NCBI RefSeq assembly: GCF_900100735.1 | Contig: NZ_FNCJ01000001.1 | Location: forward strand, 778,437 to 842,436 | Source of the DNA: Paraburkholderia phenazinium | GTDB lineage: Bacteria > Pseudomonadota > Gammaproteobacteria > Burkholderiales > Burkholderiaceae | Length of the DNA stretch: 64,000 nt | Reading direction: 5' to 3' | In this document: one piece after another, positions 41,399-51,013 of the stretch | Layout of the letters: each line of letters opens with the position of its first letter | Position numbering within the stretch: the first letter of the stretch is position 1 | The notes under the pieces: generated by a model | Database searches by the model: none | Seen by the model: only the letters and a program-made list of their open reading frames with translations | Told to the model about the DNA's origin: nothing | Program-made: the position numbers and the translations under genes

Positions 41399-42721
41399 AT
41401 GACTGACACTTCCGCAGCAACGGTTTCCTCATTGACCGGGCCGCAGCCGATGCTACAAGGCTACCTGCGCAGCGACGGCCGCAAGGGTATCCGCAACGTG
41501 GTCGCGGTCGCGTATCTCGTCGAATGCGCGCATCACGTTGCGCGGGAAATCGTCACACAGTTTCGTGAGCCGCTGGATGCTTTCGATGATCCAACGGTCG
41601 AGCGTGACCCGGCCGTGCACCTGATTGGTTTTCCCGGCTGCTATCCAAATAGCTACGCGGAAAAGATGCTCAAGCAGCTCACCACCCATCCGAATGTGGG
41701 CGCCGTGCTGTTCGTGTCGCTCGGCTGCGAGAGTATGAACAAGCACTACCTCGTAGACGTGGTGCGGGCAACCGGCCGACCGGTCGAAGTCCTGACGATC
41801 CAGGAAAAAGGCGGTACGCGCAGCACGATTCAATACGGCGTCGACTGGGTGCGCGGCGCGCGCCAGCAATTGGCGGCGCAACAACGCGTGCCGATGGGGC
41901 TCGACGAACTGGTGATCGGCACGATCTGCGGCGGCTCGGACGGCACCAGCGGCATCACCGCGAATCCCGCGGTGGGCCGCGCGTTCGATCACTTTATCGA
42001 GGCCGGTGCGAGCTGCATTTTCGAAGAGACCGGCGAACTGGTCGGCTGCGAGTTCCATATGAAAACCCGCGCGGCGCGGCCGGAACTGGGCGATGAGATC
42101 GTCGCGTGCGTCGCCAAGGCGGCGCGCTATTACTCGATTCTCGGTCACGGCAGTTTTGCTGTGGGCAATGCGGATGGCGGTCTGACGACGCAGGAAGAGA
42201 AGTCGCTCGGAGCGTATGCGAAGAGCGGAGCGTCGCCGATTGCCGGCATCATCAAACCGGGTGACGTCCCTCCGACCGGCGGGCTCTATCTGCTCGACGT
42301 CGTGCCGGATGGCGAACCGCGCTTCGGCTTTCCCAACATTAGCGACAATGCGGAAATTGGCGAGCTGATCGCCTGCGGCGCGCATGTGATCCTGTTCACA
42401 ACCGGGCGCGGCTCGGTGGTGGGTTCGGCGATCTCGCCAGTGATCAAGGTGTGCGCGAATCCTGCCACCTATCGCAACCTCGCCGGCGACATGGATGTCG
42501 ATGCCGGCCGGATTCTCGAAGGCCGCGGCACGCTGGAAGAAGTGGGCCGCGAAGTGTTCGAACAAACGGTGGCCGTGGCGCAAGGCGCAGCATCGAAGTC
42601 CGAGACGCTTGGCCACCAGGAGTTTATTCTGACGTATAAGAGCTTCGAACCGGTTGGCCCGGCGTGCTTGCCGTCGAGCGCGGTGCCGGCGCATCGGGTG
42701 GTCGAGATCGCACAGCATTGA
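41399..42721 (+). CDS. UxaA-type dehydratase, large subunit
   Basis: 440 residues. It corresponds to the catalytic part of altronate/galactarate dehydratases: GYLRSDGRKGIRNVVAVAYLVECA (N-terminus), IGFPGCYPNSYAEKMLKQL with a metal-binding-type cysteine, FVSLGCESMN, TICGGSDGTSGITANPAVGRAFD and the C-terminal ILFTTGRGSVVGSAISPVIKVCANP. Conserved Cys residues match iron ligands of the family. Family reaction: removal of water from an aldonate to a 2-keto-3-deoxy acid. In this operon the product would go to the SDR and FAH enzymes downstream. Confidence 0.9.
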   Translation: MTDTSAATVSSLTGPQPMLQGYLRSDGRKGIRNVVAVAYLVECAHHVAREIVTQFREPLDAFDDPTVERDPAVHLIGFPGCYPNSYAEKMLKQLTTHPNVGAVLFVSLGCESMNKHYLVDVVRATGRPVEVLTIQEKGGTRSTIQYGVDWVRGARQQLAAQQRVPMGLDELVIGTICGGSDGTSGITANPAVGRAFDHFIEAGASCIFEETGELVGCEFHMKTRAARPELGDEIVACVAKAARYYSILGHGSFAVGNADGGLTTQEEKSLGAYAKSGASPIAGIIKPGDVPPTGGLYLLDVVPDGEPRFGFPNISDNAEIGELIACGAHVILFTTGRGSVVGSAISPVIKVCANPATYRNLAGDMDVDAGRILEGRGTLEEVGREVFEQTVAVAQGAASKSETLGHQEFILTYKSFEPVGPACLPSSAVPAHRVVEIAQH

Positions 42722-42869
42722 CCGGGGCCGTGGCGCGAGGGCGCTGCGGCACTGCAACACTCTGGCACGGGCGGCGTCAGACCGCTCGGCGAATGGCGCT
42801 TGCGTCGTCGGCTACGCTGAACGTATGGGCCCGTCGCACGTCACCGCATGAATTCTTGGAGACTCCAGC

Positions 42870-43910
42870 ATGACAGGCGCAGTTGATTCAAAGGTCGCAA
42901 AGCTTCGCCCGCTCGGCCGGCGCGGGCTGCAGGTGACGGGGCTGGGGCTCGGCACCGCGCCGCTTGGTGGGCTCTATCACGATCTGTCGGACGAAGAAGC
43001 GTTCAATACGGTCGCCGCCGCGTGGGACGCGGGGGTGCGCTTCTTCGATACCGCGCCACACTACGGTCATACGAAGGCCGAACATCGGCTAGGCGATGCA
43101 CTACGCCGCTATCCCCGCGACCAATACGTGCTCTCCACCAAAGCCGGCCGCCGGTTTGTGCCACGCACCACGCCGTACGACGGCAGTGAAGGCTGGCAAA
43201 ACCCATTGCCGTTCCAGGCGATCTACGATTACACCCACGACGGCATCCTGCGGTCGTTCGAGGACAGCCAGCAGCGCCTGGGCATCGTCGAGATCGACAT
43301 CCTGCTGATTCACGATATTGGCCGCGTGACGCACGGCGATAAGAATCCGTTCTACTGGCAGCAACTGACCGAAGGCGGCGGTTTTCGCGCGCTCGACGAA
43401 TTGCGCTCATCTGGCCTCGTCAAGGCAGTGGGTCTTGGCGTCAACGAAGGCGCGGCGATTCTGGAGGTGTTGGCCGAGTTCGATATCGACTGCGCGTTGC
43501 TGGCCGGTCGCTATACACTGCTGGAGCAGGCCACGCTCGACGACCTGCTGCCCGCGTGCGAAGCGCGCGGCGTCGGCATCATGCTAGGCGGGGCGTTCAA
43601 CTCGGGCATCCTGGCGCGCGGTGTGCGAGGGGATCTCAAGTTCAACTACGGCGCCGCGCCGCAAGAAGTGATCGAACGCGTGGCCAGGCTGGAGGCCGTA
43701 TGCCGCGTGCACGATGTACCGCTGGCCGCGGCGGCGTTGCAGTTTCCCTATGCCCATCCGGCCATTGCAACGGTGCTGACCGGTGCGCGCAGTGCTGAAG
43801 AGTTGCGCCAGAACGCCGCCTCGTTCGAACGCCCGATTCCCGCTGAACTATGGACGGCATTGCGCGATAGAGGTCTGCTGGATCTGCGAGCGCCCGTGCC
43901 GGAGGATTGA
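42870..43910 (+). CDS. Aldo/keto reductase, likely sugar 1-dehydrogenase
   Basis: 346 residues behind GGAGA-like sequence. AKR catalytic residues: Asp/Tyr in FFDTAPHYGHTKAEHRLGD, Lys in YVLSTKAGR, His in LLIHDIGRVTHGDKN. The sequence matches the D-threo-aldose 1-dehydrogenase/L-fucose dehydrogenase and pyridoxal 4-dehydrogenase branch (LGLGTAPLGGLYHDLSDEEA, GVNEGAAILEVL, ALLAGRYTLLEQ). It should oxidise the imported sugar at C1 to a lactone with NAD(P). Product of the next gene hydrolyses such lactones. Confidence 0.85.
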   Translation: MTGAVDSKVAKLRPLGRRGLQVTGLGLGTAPLGGLYHDLSDEEAFNTVAAAWDAGVRFFDTAPHYGHTKAEHRLGDALRRYPRDQYVLSTKAGRRFVPRTTPYDGSEGWQNPLPFQAIYDYTHDGILRSFEDSQQRLGIVEIDILLIHDIGRVTHGDKNPFYWQQLTEGGGFRALDELRSSGLVKAVGLGVNEGAAILEVLAEFDIDCALLAGRYTLLEQATLDDLLPACEARGVGIMLGGAFNSGILARGVRGDLKFNYGAAPQEVIERVARLEAVCRVHDVPLAAAALQFPYAHPAIATVLTGARSAEELRQNAASFERPIPAELWTALRDRGLLDLRAPVPED

Positions 43911-43916
43911 CCGATC

Positions 43917-44747
43917 ATGCACATCGATGCCCACCAGCACTACTGGGACCCGGCTCGCGGCGATTACGGCTGGCTTACCCCGGAACTGAAAACGCTATAC
44001 CGGACCTTCGGCCCCGCGGACCTGGCTCCGCTGCGCGAGCGGGCAGGCGTGCAACGGACGGTGGTGGTGCAGGCGGCGTCGACCGTCGAGGAAACCCGCT
44101 ATTTGCTGGATCTAGCGCGCGATGAACCGTCGATTGCAGGTGTGGTGGGATGGGTGCCGATGCTGCTGCGCGATGCCCCCGCCTTGATCGCCGAACTCGC
44201 ACGCGATCCGAAATTCAAGGGCCTGCGGCCGATGCTGCAGGATCTGCCCGACGATACCTGGATCGCCAATCCCGACTTGACGCCCGCCGTCGAAGCGTTG
44301 ATCGAGCTCGATCTGGCCTTCGATGCGCTGATCTACACGCGTCACGTCGACGCCTTCGAAACCTTCGCAACGCGCTTTCCCAAACTGCGCATCGTTGTCG
44401 ATCACGGGGCGAAACCGCCCATCCGTGATGGGATGCGCGGCTGGCAGAGCTGGGCGGACGGCATCACGCGCCTCGCGCGCCTGCCGCATGTGCATTGCAA
44501 GCTGTCGGGACTCGCCACCGAGGCCTCGCTTGACTGGACTGAGGCGACCTTGCAGCCGTACGTCGATCATCTGCTGCAGTCGTTCGGCCCGTCCCGTCTG
44601 ATGTGGGGCAGCGACTGGCCGGTGCTGAACCTGAACGGTGACTATCTGCTGTGGCATTCGGTAGCCAATACCCTGCTCGCCGGACTGTCCGATGTGGAGC
44701 GCGAAGCGGTGTTCGGCGCCAACGCTACTGCGTTCTACCGTTTGTGA
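43917..44747 (+). CDS. Amidohydrolase, likely L-fuconolactonase
   Basis: 276 residues, starting 6 bases after the previous stop. Amidohydrolase-2 fold: N-terminal metal motif MHIDAHQHYWDPARGDYGWL, the YTRHVDAFETFATRFPKLRIVVDHGAKPP segment with the conserved His, and the C-terminal catalytic Asp in MWGSDWPVLNLNGDY. This layout, and the HQHYWD start, is typical of sugar lactonases of the fucose/galactose pathways. It opens the aldonolactone formed by the aldo/keto reductase to the acid for the dehydratase. Confidence 0.88.
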   Translation: MHIDAHQHYWDPARGDYGWLTPELKTLYRTFGPADLAPLRERAGVQRTVVVQAASTVEETRYLLDLARDEPSIAGVVGWVPMLLRDAPALIAELARDPKFKGLRPMLQDLPDDTWIANPDLTPAVEALIELDLAFDALIYTRHVDAFETFATRFPKLRIVVDHGAKPPIRDGMRGWQSWADGITRLARLPHVHCKLSGLATEASLDWTEATLQPYVDHLLQSFGPSRLMWGSDWPVLNLNGDYLLWHSVANTLLAGLSDVEREAVFGANATAFYRL

Positions 44748-44770
44748 AAACCACTCAACAGGAGACATAG

Positions 44771-45514
44771 ATGACCCAAAGACTGGCCGGGAAGACGGCC
44801 CTGATTACTGCCGCCGGACAAGGTATCGGTCTCGCCACCGCAGAGCTGTTCGCACGTGAAGGGGCGCGGGTGATTGCGACCGATATCAAGATCGATTCGC
44901 TCGCCGGCAAGCCCGTCGAGGCGCGCAAGCTCGACGTGCGCGACAGCGCCGCGATCAACGCGCTCGCCGCCGAACTGGGCGCGATCGATGTGCTGTTCAA
45001 CTGTGCCGGCTTTGTTCACGCCGGTTCGATTCTCGAAGCCACGGAAGAAGACTGGGACTTCGCCTTCGATCTGAACGCGAAAGCGATGTACCGCACAATC
45101 CGCGCGTTCCTGCCCGGCATGCTCGAAAAGGGCGGCGGTTCGATCATCAATATGTCGTCGGCGGCGTCGAGCGTGAAGGGCGTGCCGAACCGCTTCGTGT
45201 ACAGCGCCTCGAAAGCGGCCGTGATCGGTTTGACCAAGGCCGTCGCTGCAGACTTCATCACACGTGGTGTACGCTGTAACGCGATCTGCCCGGGCACGGT
45301 GGCTTCGCCATCGCTCGAACAGCGGATTGCGGCGCAAGCTCAGGCGCAAGGCGCAACTATTGACGCGGTGCAGGCGGCTTTCGTCGCCCGCCAGCCAATG
45401 GGCCGTATCGGCAAGCCGGAAGAGATCGCGGCGCTGGCGCTGTATCTCGCCTCCGACGAGTCGGCCTTCACCACGGGCCATGCGCACGTGATCGATGGCG
45501 GCTGGTCGAACTAG
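44771..45514 (+). CDS. SDR dehydrogenase, likely 2-keto-3-deoxy-L-fuconate 4-dehydrogenase
   Basis: 247 residues behind AGGAGA. Classical SDR: cofactor loop ALITAAGQGIGLATAELFAREG with an acidic ATDIK that selects NAD, NCAGFVHAGSIL, and the catalytic Ser/Tyr/Lys in INMSSAASSVKGVPNRFVYSASKAAVIGL. The conserved PGTVASPSLEQRI and QPMGRIGKPEEIAALALYLASDES match the L-fucose pathway dehydrogenases (DHRS6-like). It would oxidise C4 of the keto-deoxy acid so that FAH can cleave it. Confidence 0.87.
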   Translation: MTQRLAGKTALITAAGQGIGLATAELFAREGARVIATDIKIDSLAGKPVEARKLDVRDSAAINALAAELGAIDVLFNCAGFVHAGSILEATEEDWDFAFDLNAKAMYRTIRAFLPGMLEKGGGSIINMSSAASSVKGVPNRFVYSASKAAVIGLTKAVAADFITRGVRCNAICPGTVASPSLEQRIAAQAQAQGATIDAVQAAFVARQPMGRIGKPEEIAALALYLASDESAFTTGHAHVIDGGWSN

Positions 45515-45547
45515 GCAGCCGCATGCGGCTCGCTGGCGGGGCGTCTG

Positions 45548-45574
45548 CCGGCAGCAAGCCGCGCCGGTTTTTTT
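45548..45574 (+). terminator. Possible intercistronic terminator between SDR and FAH genes
   Basis: A 5-bp stem CCGGC/GCCGG with a 10-base loop is followed directly by seven T (45568-45574). The stem is short, so read-through to the FAH gene is likely. Confidence 0.45.
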
Positions 45575-45608
45575 ACTGAACACTCTGGATAGATAGGGAC
45601 GTGCAACG

Positions 45609-46457
45609 ATGAAACTGCTTCGTTATGGACCGAAAGGTCAGGAAAAGCCCGGCTTGATCGACGCGCAAGGCAAGATTCGCGATCTGTCGAATGTAGTGGC
45701 CGATATCAACGGCGACACGCTGACGGATGCTGCGCTCGCTAAACTGCGCGCCGTCGATCCGGCTTCGTTGCCCTTGGTCGAAGGCAATCCGCGCCTTGGG
45801 CCGTGCGTCGGCAAGATCGGCAAGTTCATCTGCATCGGTTTGAACTACGCGGACCACGCGGCAGAGTCGAATTTGCCGGTGCCCACCGAGCCGGTGGTGT
45901 TCAACAAGTGGAATAGCGCAGTCAGTGGCCCGAACGACGACATCGAGATTCCGCGCGGCTCGAAGAAGACCGACTGGGAAGTCGAACTGGGCGTGGTGAT
46001 CGGCAAGCCTGCCAAGTACATCGACGAAGCCAACGCGCTCGACTACGTGGCCGGTTACTGCGTGATCAACGACGTCTCCGAGCGCGAATGGCAGATCGAG
46101 CGCGGCGGCACGTGGGACAAGGGCAAGGGCTTCGATACCTTCGGCCCGGTCGGCCCATGGGTGGTTACGCGCGATGAAGTGGCCGATCCGCAGAACCTGA
46201 ACCTGTGGCTTGAGGTGGACGGCCATCGTTATCAGAATGGCTCGACCAAGACGATGGTGTTCACCGTTGCGAAACTCGTGTCGTATCTGTCGCAGTGCAT
46301 GAGCCTGCAACCGGGCGACGTGATTTCGACCGGTACGCCGCCGGGCGTCGGCATGGGTGTAAAGCCGAATCCGGTGTATCTGAAGCCGGGTCAGACAGTT
46401 CGCCTCGGTATCGAAGGCCTCGGCGAGCAGCAGCAGAAGACTTACGCTGCGGAGTAA
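45609..46457 (+). CDS. FAH-family hydrolase, likely 2,4-diketo-3-deoxy-L-fuconate hydrolase
   Basis: 282 residues. Fumarylacetoacetate hydrolase fold: ICIGLNYADHAAESNLPVPTEPVVFNKWNSAVSG, metal-binding acidic residues in DWEVELGVVIGKPAKYIDEANALDYVAGYCVINDVSEREWQIE, and the active-site loop WDKGKGFDTFGPVGPWVVT, ending with DVISTGTPPGVGMG. Cleavage of the diketo acid would yield pyruvate and lactate. Last enzyme of the pathway; separated from the SDR by 94 bases with a hairpin, but in the same orientation. Confidence 0.9.
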   Translation: MKLLRYGPKGQEKPGLIDAQGKIRDLSNVVADINGDTLTDAALAKLRAVDPASLPLVEGNPRLGPCVGKIGKFICIGLNYADHAAESNLPVPTEPVVFNKWNSAVSGPNDDIEIPRGSKKTDWEVELGVVIGKPAKYIDEANALDYVAGYCVINDVSEREWQIERGGTWDKGKGFDTFGPVGPWVVTRDEVADPQNLNLWLEVDGHRYQNGSTKTMVFTVAKLVSYLSQCMSLQPGDVISTGTPPGVGMGVKPNPVYLKPGQTVRLGIEGLGEQQQKTYAAE

Positions 46458-46472
46458 TGCCTCAATTGGGCC

Positions 46473-46907
46473 TCAATTGGTCGGCACGGTTTCTCCGCCG
46501 TCGCCGATCCGGTTGATGGTTCCTTGCGCGACCGCGACGAGCCGCTCGCGATCGCCATCCATCACAAAGATATTGCACTGACAGGTCGCCTGATGCCGCC
46601 CGGCATAGACGACCTGCGCCCGCGCTACCAGCATGCCGTTCATTGCTGGCCGCAGATAGTTGATCTTGTATTCGCCCGTGACGACCCGTGGTCCGAGCGC
46701 GAGCGCCCCGGCGAAGGTGAGCGCATTGTCGGCCAGATAACTGATCACTCCCCCGTGGACGAAGCCGTGTTGTTGCCGTAGCTCATCGCGAATCGGCAGG
46801 CAGAGCGTCAGCTCGTTGGTGCTCGTGTGCATCAGTTCGGCACCGAGCAACATGCTGAACGGCTGAGCGTGGAGTGCGCCGCGCGCCCGGTCCAGTAAAT
46901 CTGTCAT
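46473..46907 (-). CDS. PaaI family thioesterase (hotdog fold)
   Basis: 144 residues. The signature HGFVHGGVISYLADNALTFAGALALG holds the catalytic-type HGG with Asp, followed by VVTGEYKINYLRPAMNGMLVARAQVVYAGR, the standard hotdog strand pattern. It hydrolyses acyl- or aryl-CoA thioesters in the cytoplasm. Convergent with the FAH gene (15 bases apart) and independent of the sugar operon. Specific CoA ester unknown. Confidence 0.88.
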   Translation of the reverse strand: MTDLLDRARGALHAQPFSMLLGAELMHTSTNELTLCLPIRDELRQQHGFVHGGVISYLADNALTFAGALALGPRVVTGEYKINYLRPAMNGMLVARAQVVYAGRHQATCQCNIFVMDGDRERLVAVAQGTINRIGDGGETVPTN

Positions 46908-47154
46908 CGTCGAATCCTTCGGGCGATGCCCGTGGTGGCGTCCCTACCCACTCTAGGAAGTGCTTCCGCGCCGCGTCAAGGTGAATCGCAAAAATGACGT
47001 CCAGATTATTGTGTAAAACAATGTCAATAGAGGCATTGCGCGACGAAAGAGCACGTAAGACGGCTTTTCGCTGCGTTTTGCTCAAGAGAACGTTTGCGTT
47101 GCCGTAAACATCGTCGTAGCTCCCCCGTCATTTATTGCAACTCAGGTGTTCACG

Positions 47155-48768
47155 ATGTTTAGCAAGATCAAGGTCGCATCCGGCCTGCTGTGTGTTTTGG
47201 CCGCTTTCTGCTTGCTGCAGCTTGTGACGGAAGGATTGGGCTTCTGGTCGCTGACGCGGACCCACGACGACGTCGGCGATCTGTCGAATGTCGCGTTGAA
47301 GCAGGTCGACGCGGTGAACCGCACCACCCAGGCGATGATGGACGCGCGTATCAATCTGTCGCGTGCCGGCACGCGGATGGTGAAGGGCGGCGCCGAGCCG
47401 ACCGACATCGTTCAGCATGCTCGCGACCAGTTGGCGGTGGCGGACCAGTCGTTCAGCGCCTTCACCAACGCCCCCAAGATCAACGACGACAACAGCGCCC
47501 GTGCCGCTGCGTTGGCCGAGCGCTATCAGAAGCTGCACTCGGCGTTGGGCGAGCTGGCGCAGGACCTCGATTCCGGCAACATCCAGGCTTTCCTCGACCA
47601 GCCGACCCAATCGTTCCAGGACGCTTACCTTGCCGAGTTGCACAATTTCGTGCAGTACGGCGACGCCGCGAGCCGGGCATCGCTCGATTCGATCGACAGC
47701 CGCCTTGCGCTGTTCCGCAGCGTCGGCGCGGTGATTCTGCTGTTGCTGATGGCGGGCACGGTGGGCGTGTACGTGGCGCTCAAACGCGGCGTAGTAGCGC
47801 CGCTCGAAGAAGCGGGCCGCCATTTCGACCGGATTGCCCAAGGCCGCTTGGATCAGGCGATCGCCTCGCGCGGCACCAACGAGATCGGCCATCTGTTTTC
47901 CGGGCTGGCGCGGATGCAGGCAAGCGTCGCGCGCACGGTGAAGACGGTGCGCGAATCAGCCGATTCGATCCACCTCGGTGCAGACGAAATTGCCACCGGC
48001 AACGCGGATCTGTCGGCGCGCACGGAGAACCAGGCTGCCTCGCTGGAAGAGACCGCTTCGAGCATGGAAGAGCTGACGGCGACCGTGCGGCAGAATGCCG
48101 ATCACGCCCGCGAAGCCAATGCGCTGGCGCAGACCGCCTTGGACGCCACCTCGCGCGGCACTGATGTGGTCAACCAGGTGGTCGACAAGATGCATGGGAT
48201 CGCGCAAAGCTCGGACAAGATTGCGGAAATCATCTCGGTGATCGACGGCATTGCGTTTCAGACCAACATCCTCGCGCTGAACGCGGCGGTCGAAGCAGCA
48301 CGGGCTGGTGAGCAAGGCCGCGGCTTCGCGGTGGTGGCGGGCGAAGTGCGCGGGCTGGCCCAGCGCAGCGCGCAGTCGGCCAAGGAAATCAAGACGCTGA
48401 TCAGCGAGTCGGTCACGGAAATCAAGGGCGGCTCGACGCTCGTCGAGCACGCGGGCGACGCGATGCGCAACGTCTCGGCGTCGATTTCGCGCGTCACTCA
48501 GATGATGGCGGAGATCAGCGCGTCGTCGCTCGAGCAGAGCACGGGCATCGAGCAGGTCAATCAGGCGGTGGTGCAGATGGACGAGATGACGCAGCAAAAC
48601 GCGGCGCTCGTTGAACAAGCCGCAGCGGCTGCGGCCTCGTTGCATCAACAGACCCAGCAGTTGAAGGAAGCGGTGTCAGTGTTCGAGATTTCCGATGTTG
48701 TGCTGAGGACGCAGCACTTCGGCGCCGTACAGGCGCATGAGCAGGAGTTTTCGTTCGGGGCGGCGTAG
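47155..48768 (+). CDS. Methyl-accepting chemotaxis protein (Tar-type ligand domain)
   Basis: 537 residues from ATG 47155; GTG 47146 is an alternative. First membrane segment ([21 protein letters not shown]), a 4-helix-bundle periplasmic domain of about 150 residues ([22 protein letters not shown]), second membrane segment ([18 protein letters not shown]), HAMP, and the signalling domain with the invariant hairpin tip [41 protein letters not shown]. No NWETF-type CheR tether at the C-terminus. It senses an unknown periplasmic ligand and controls CheA. Confidence 0.95.
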   Translation: MFSKIKVASGLLCVLAAFCLLQLVTEGLGFWSLTRTHDDVGDLSNVALKQVDAVNRTTQAMMDARINLSRAGTRMVKGGAEPTDIVQHARDQLAVADQSFSAFTNAPKINDDNSARAAALAERYQKLHSALGELAQDLDSGNIQAFLDQPTQSFQDAYLAELHNFVQYGDAASRASLDSIDSRLALFRSVGAVILLLLMAGTVGVYVALKRGVVAPLEEAGRHFDRIAQGRLDQAIASRGTNEIGHLFSGLARMQASVARTVKTVRESADSIHLGADEIATGNADLSARTENQAASLEETASSMEELTATVRQNADHAREANALAQTALDATSRGTDVVNQVVDKMHGIAQSSDKIAEIISVIDGIAFQTNILALNAAVEAARAGEQGRGFAVVAGEVRGLAQRSAQSAKEIKTLISESVTEIKGGSTLVEHAGDAMRNVSASISRVTQMMAEISASSLEQSTGIEQVNQAVVQMDEMTQQNAALVEQAAAAAASLHQQTQQLKEAVSVFEISDVVLRTQHFGAVQAHEQEFSFGAA

Positions 48769-48802
48769 GCCGGTCTAGACGCTTTTTCTCATCGGGACAT
48801 AG

Positions 48803-48837
48803 CAAGGCCCGCGAACCGAACGGTTTCGCGGGCCTTG
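48803..48837 (+). terminator. Terminator after the chemoreceptor gene
   Basis: A 13-bp stem (CAAGGCCCGCGAA and complement), extended inside the loop by CCG/CGG, is followed by TTCTTT. It lies 34 bases past the stop and separates the receptor gene from the convergent epimerase gene. Confidence 0.8.
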
Positions 48838-48950
48838 TTCTTTGTGGTGCGGTGAGCCTGTTTGTTGGGCCGAGCTGACCTGACCTGACTTGGTTCGGCT
48901 ACCTCAATGCCATGGCTGTCCGCTCACTTACCAGGAGCTGCGCGCCCCGC

Positions 48951-50051
48951 TTAGGCTGGCAGCGCGGCATACGCGGTGGCGAGATGGTATGGCGTCGTCG
49001 ACGGCATGTCGGCGCGCGACACCTCGCCCGCAGCCGTCTTGCATTCGTACCACCCCTTCGCGTGCAGGAAGCGCTGCTGGAAGCGCTCGATCTGCCCGGG
49101 CAAGATAGCGCGCGCTGCAGCGTCGTCGCGCGTGGCGAGGGCGCGCAGATATTCGCTTTGTGCCCAGATCCGCTGCGTGGCGTCCTTGACGCCGCCGGCT
49201 TCGTCGAGCGAGGCGCAGACCCCGCCCGTCAGCGGATCGACGCCATGTTGCTGCGCGAAGTCGAACGCCCGCGACAGCGCATCGTCGAGCCCCGAGCCGT
49301 CCAGCAGTGCGCCTGCCTGCTTGACCAGCCAGAACCATTCGAACTGATGGCCCGGTTCGAGACGATTATCGTCTGCCCCCAGCGGCAACTCCGCGATACA
49401 GCCCGTGGGCGCATGCACGAAGGTGCGTTCTATGGCGCCGGCCAGCTTGCCCAAGGCGGTATCGAACGCGCTATCGCCGGTCGCGGCGCGGGCCGCGAGC
49501 CAGGCTTCGGTAAGGTGCATCAACGGGTTTTGGATCGGCGTGCCGGTGACAGTCGAGAAACCTGCGTCGAGCGTCGCGTTCAGCAAGCCATGTGGCGCCG
49601 CAAAGCGGTCTTCGATCAGCGCCGAGGTGCTATGAACGAGCTCGAGCGCGTCGCGATTGCCGGAGCGCCCGCCATATTCGGCGCAAGCGAACACCAGAAA
49701 CGCGTGCGTGTAGAGGTCCTTGGTCGTGTCCAGCGGCGTGCCTTGCGCGTCGACGCTATAGAACCATCCGCCGCGCCGCTTGTCCTGAAAGTAGTGCACG
49801 AGGGCATCGAACAATACCTGGGCGTGGGCCGTCTCGCCCGCCTGGGAGAACACGAACAACTGCCTCGCGCAGGCCATCGCCCGGTAACGCCCGGCCGGTA
49901 GCGGACGGTGGTCGTCGGCGCTGACCGCCTCGTAGGGCAGCTTCAACGCCTGGTTGAAGCCCGGCCCGCGCCAGATCGGCAGAACGACGCGGGCGAAGTG
50001 ATCGCGCAGCGTGGCGGCGGCAAGGGTGGTCGCGGAGGCGGGTGTGTTCAT
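48951..50051 (-). CDS. AGE-family sugar epimerase/isomerase
   Basis: 366 residues. An (alpha/alpha)6-barrel protein of the N-acetylglucosamine 2-epimerase/mannose isomerase family: RAMACARQLFVFSQAGE, KRRGGWFYSVDAQGTPLDTTKDLYTHAFLVFACAEY and LEPGHQFEWFWLV, where the histidine of GHxxEW and the RxxxxxRQ region are catalytic in homologues. RIWAQSEYLRAL near the C-terminus also matches. The exact sugar, mannose/fructose or GlcNAc, is not decidable. Convergent with the chemoreceptor gene; not obviously tied to the fucose pathway 2.5 kb away. Confidence 0.88.
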   Translation of the reverse strand: MNTPASATTLAAATLRDHFARVVLPIWRGPGFNQALKLPYEAVSADDHRPLPAGRYRAMACARQLFVFSQAGETAHAQVLFDALVHYFQDKRRGGWFYSVDAQGTPLDTTKDLYTHAFLVFACAEYGGRSGNRDALELVHSTSALIEDRFAAPHGLLNATLDAGFSTVTGTPIQNPLMHLTEAWLAARAATGDSAFDTALGKLAGAIERTFVHAPTGCIAELPLGADDNRLEPGHQFEWFWLVKQAGALLDGSGLDDALSRAFDFAQQHGVDPLTGGVCASLDEAGGVKDATQRIWAQSEYLRALATRDDAAARAILPGQIERFQQRFLHAKGWYECKTAAGEVSRADMPSTTPYHLATAYAALPA

Positions 50052-50205
50052 GCTGTGAAGCTAGCTTGGCTAGGGTCGTAAAAGTGGCAGGCGCCCGGTC
50101 TGGCGACGGCGGCGCGCGACCAAGCATAAAGCAAACCGCTGGCGATGGCACGCCGTTGCGCCCTCAAATGCGTTTCCATTGATGTCTGAATAAGGAGGAA
50201 CAACC

Positions 50206-50892
50206 GTGCTGGGGAATTTCGAACTCGTCTCGCGTCTAGTATTGGCTGCGGCGCTCGGCAGTGTCATCGGCATCGAGCGGGAGCGTCTTTCGTGGGCTGC
50301 CGGACTGCGCACGCATATGTTGGTGTGCGTCGGCTCGGCGCTCATCATGATCGTCTCGGCGTTCGGCTTTGCCGATGTGCTGGGTGCCAAGGATGTCGTG
50401 CTCGACCCGTCGCGGATGGCCGCCCAGGTGGTCTCGGGCATCGGCTTTCTGGGCGCGGGCTCGATCCTCATGCGCGGCGAGATCGTACGCGGGCTGACCA
50501 CTGCGGCCAGCCTCTGGTCGGTGGCGGCGATCGGGTTGGCGGTGGGTGGCGGCATGTACACGGCGTCGATTGCGGCAACCATCATCATTTTGATCATCCT
50601 GGCCGGGATCAAGCCGCTCGAACGACGCTTCATCACAGTCAAGCAGCGCCGCCAGGTGACGATGCTGGTCGAACGCGGCGCGCTGACCTTCCATTCGCTG
50701 CATGAAGCGCTTGGCGCGGCGAGCCCGCGCGTCAAGCAGTTCGTGATGCAGCAGAGCGACGATGCGCCCGAATACGATGTGGTGATGATCACCTTGCATC
50801 GCGTCTCCACGACTGAATACACGGCGATTCGCGACCGCTTGCGGGAATTACCCTGCGTCAAGGAACTGCGCGAGGACGATCCGGCCGTCTAA
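50206..50892 (+). CDS. MgtC/SapB family membrane protein
   Basis: 228 residues with an AGGAGG ribosome site. Four membrane segments at the N-terminus carry the family pattern: LAAALGSVIGIERERLSWAAGLRTHMLVCVGSALIM, MAAQVVSGIGFLGAGSILMRGEIVRGLTTAASLWSVAAIGLAVGGGMY. The C-terminal 90 residues form an ACT-like cytoplasmic domain (VKQRRQVTMLVERGALTFHSLHEAL). MgtC proteins support growth in low magnesium and act on ATP synthase in Salmonella; this branch, with its C-terminal extension, is a general membrane stress protein. Single gene here. Confidence 0.9.
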   Translation: MLGNFELVSRLVLAAALGSVIGIERERLSWAAGLRTHMLVCVGSALIMIVSAFGFADVLGAKDVVLDPSRMAAQVVSGIGFLGAGSILMRGEIVRGLTTAASLWSVAAIGLAVGGGMYTASIAATIIILIILAGIKPLERRFITVKQRRQVTMLVERGALTFHSLHEALGAASPRVKQFVMQQSDDAPEYDVVMITLHRVSTTEYTAIRDRLRELPCVKELREDDPAV

Positions 50893-51013
50893 AACGGCGG
50901 ATTGGCTTTAGCGGGCGCGCGTGGCCGTGAGACAATGCGGTCTCGAAAAATACTGATGGCATTTTGTAGCGGTAGACGGCGCCCGGTGGCCGGCGACGAC
51001 CGCTTGATTCTCT

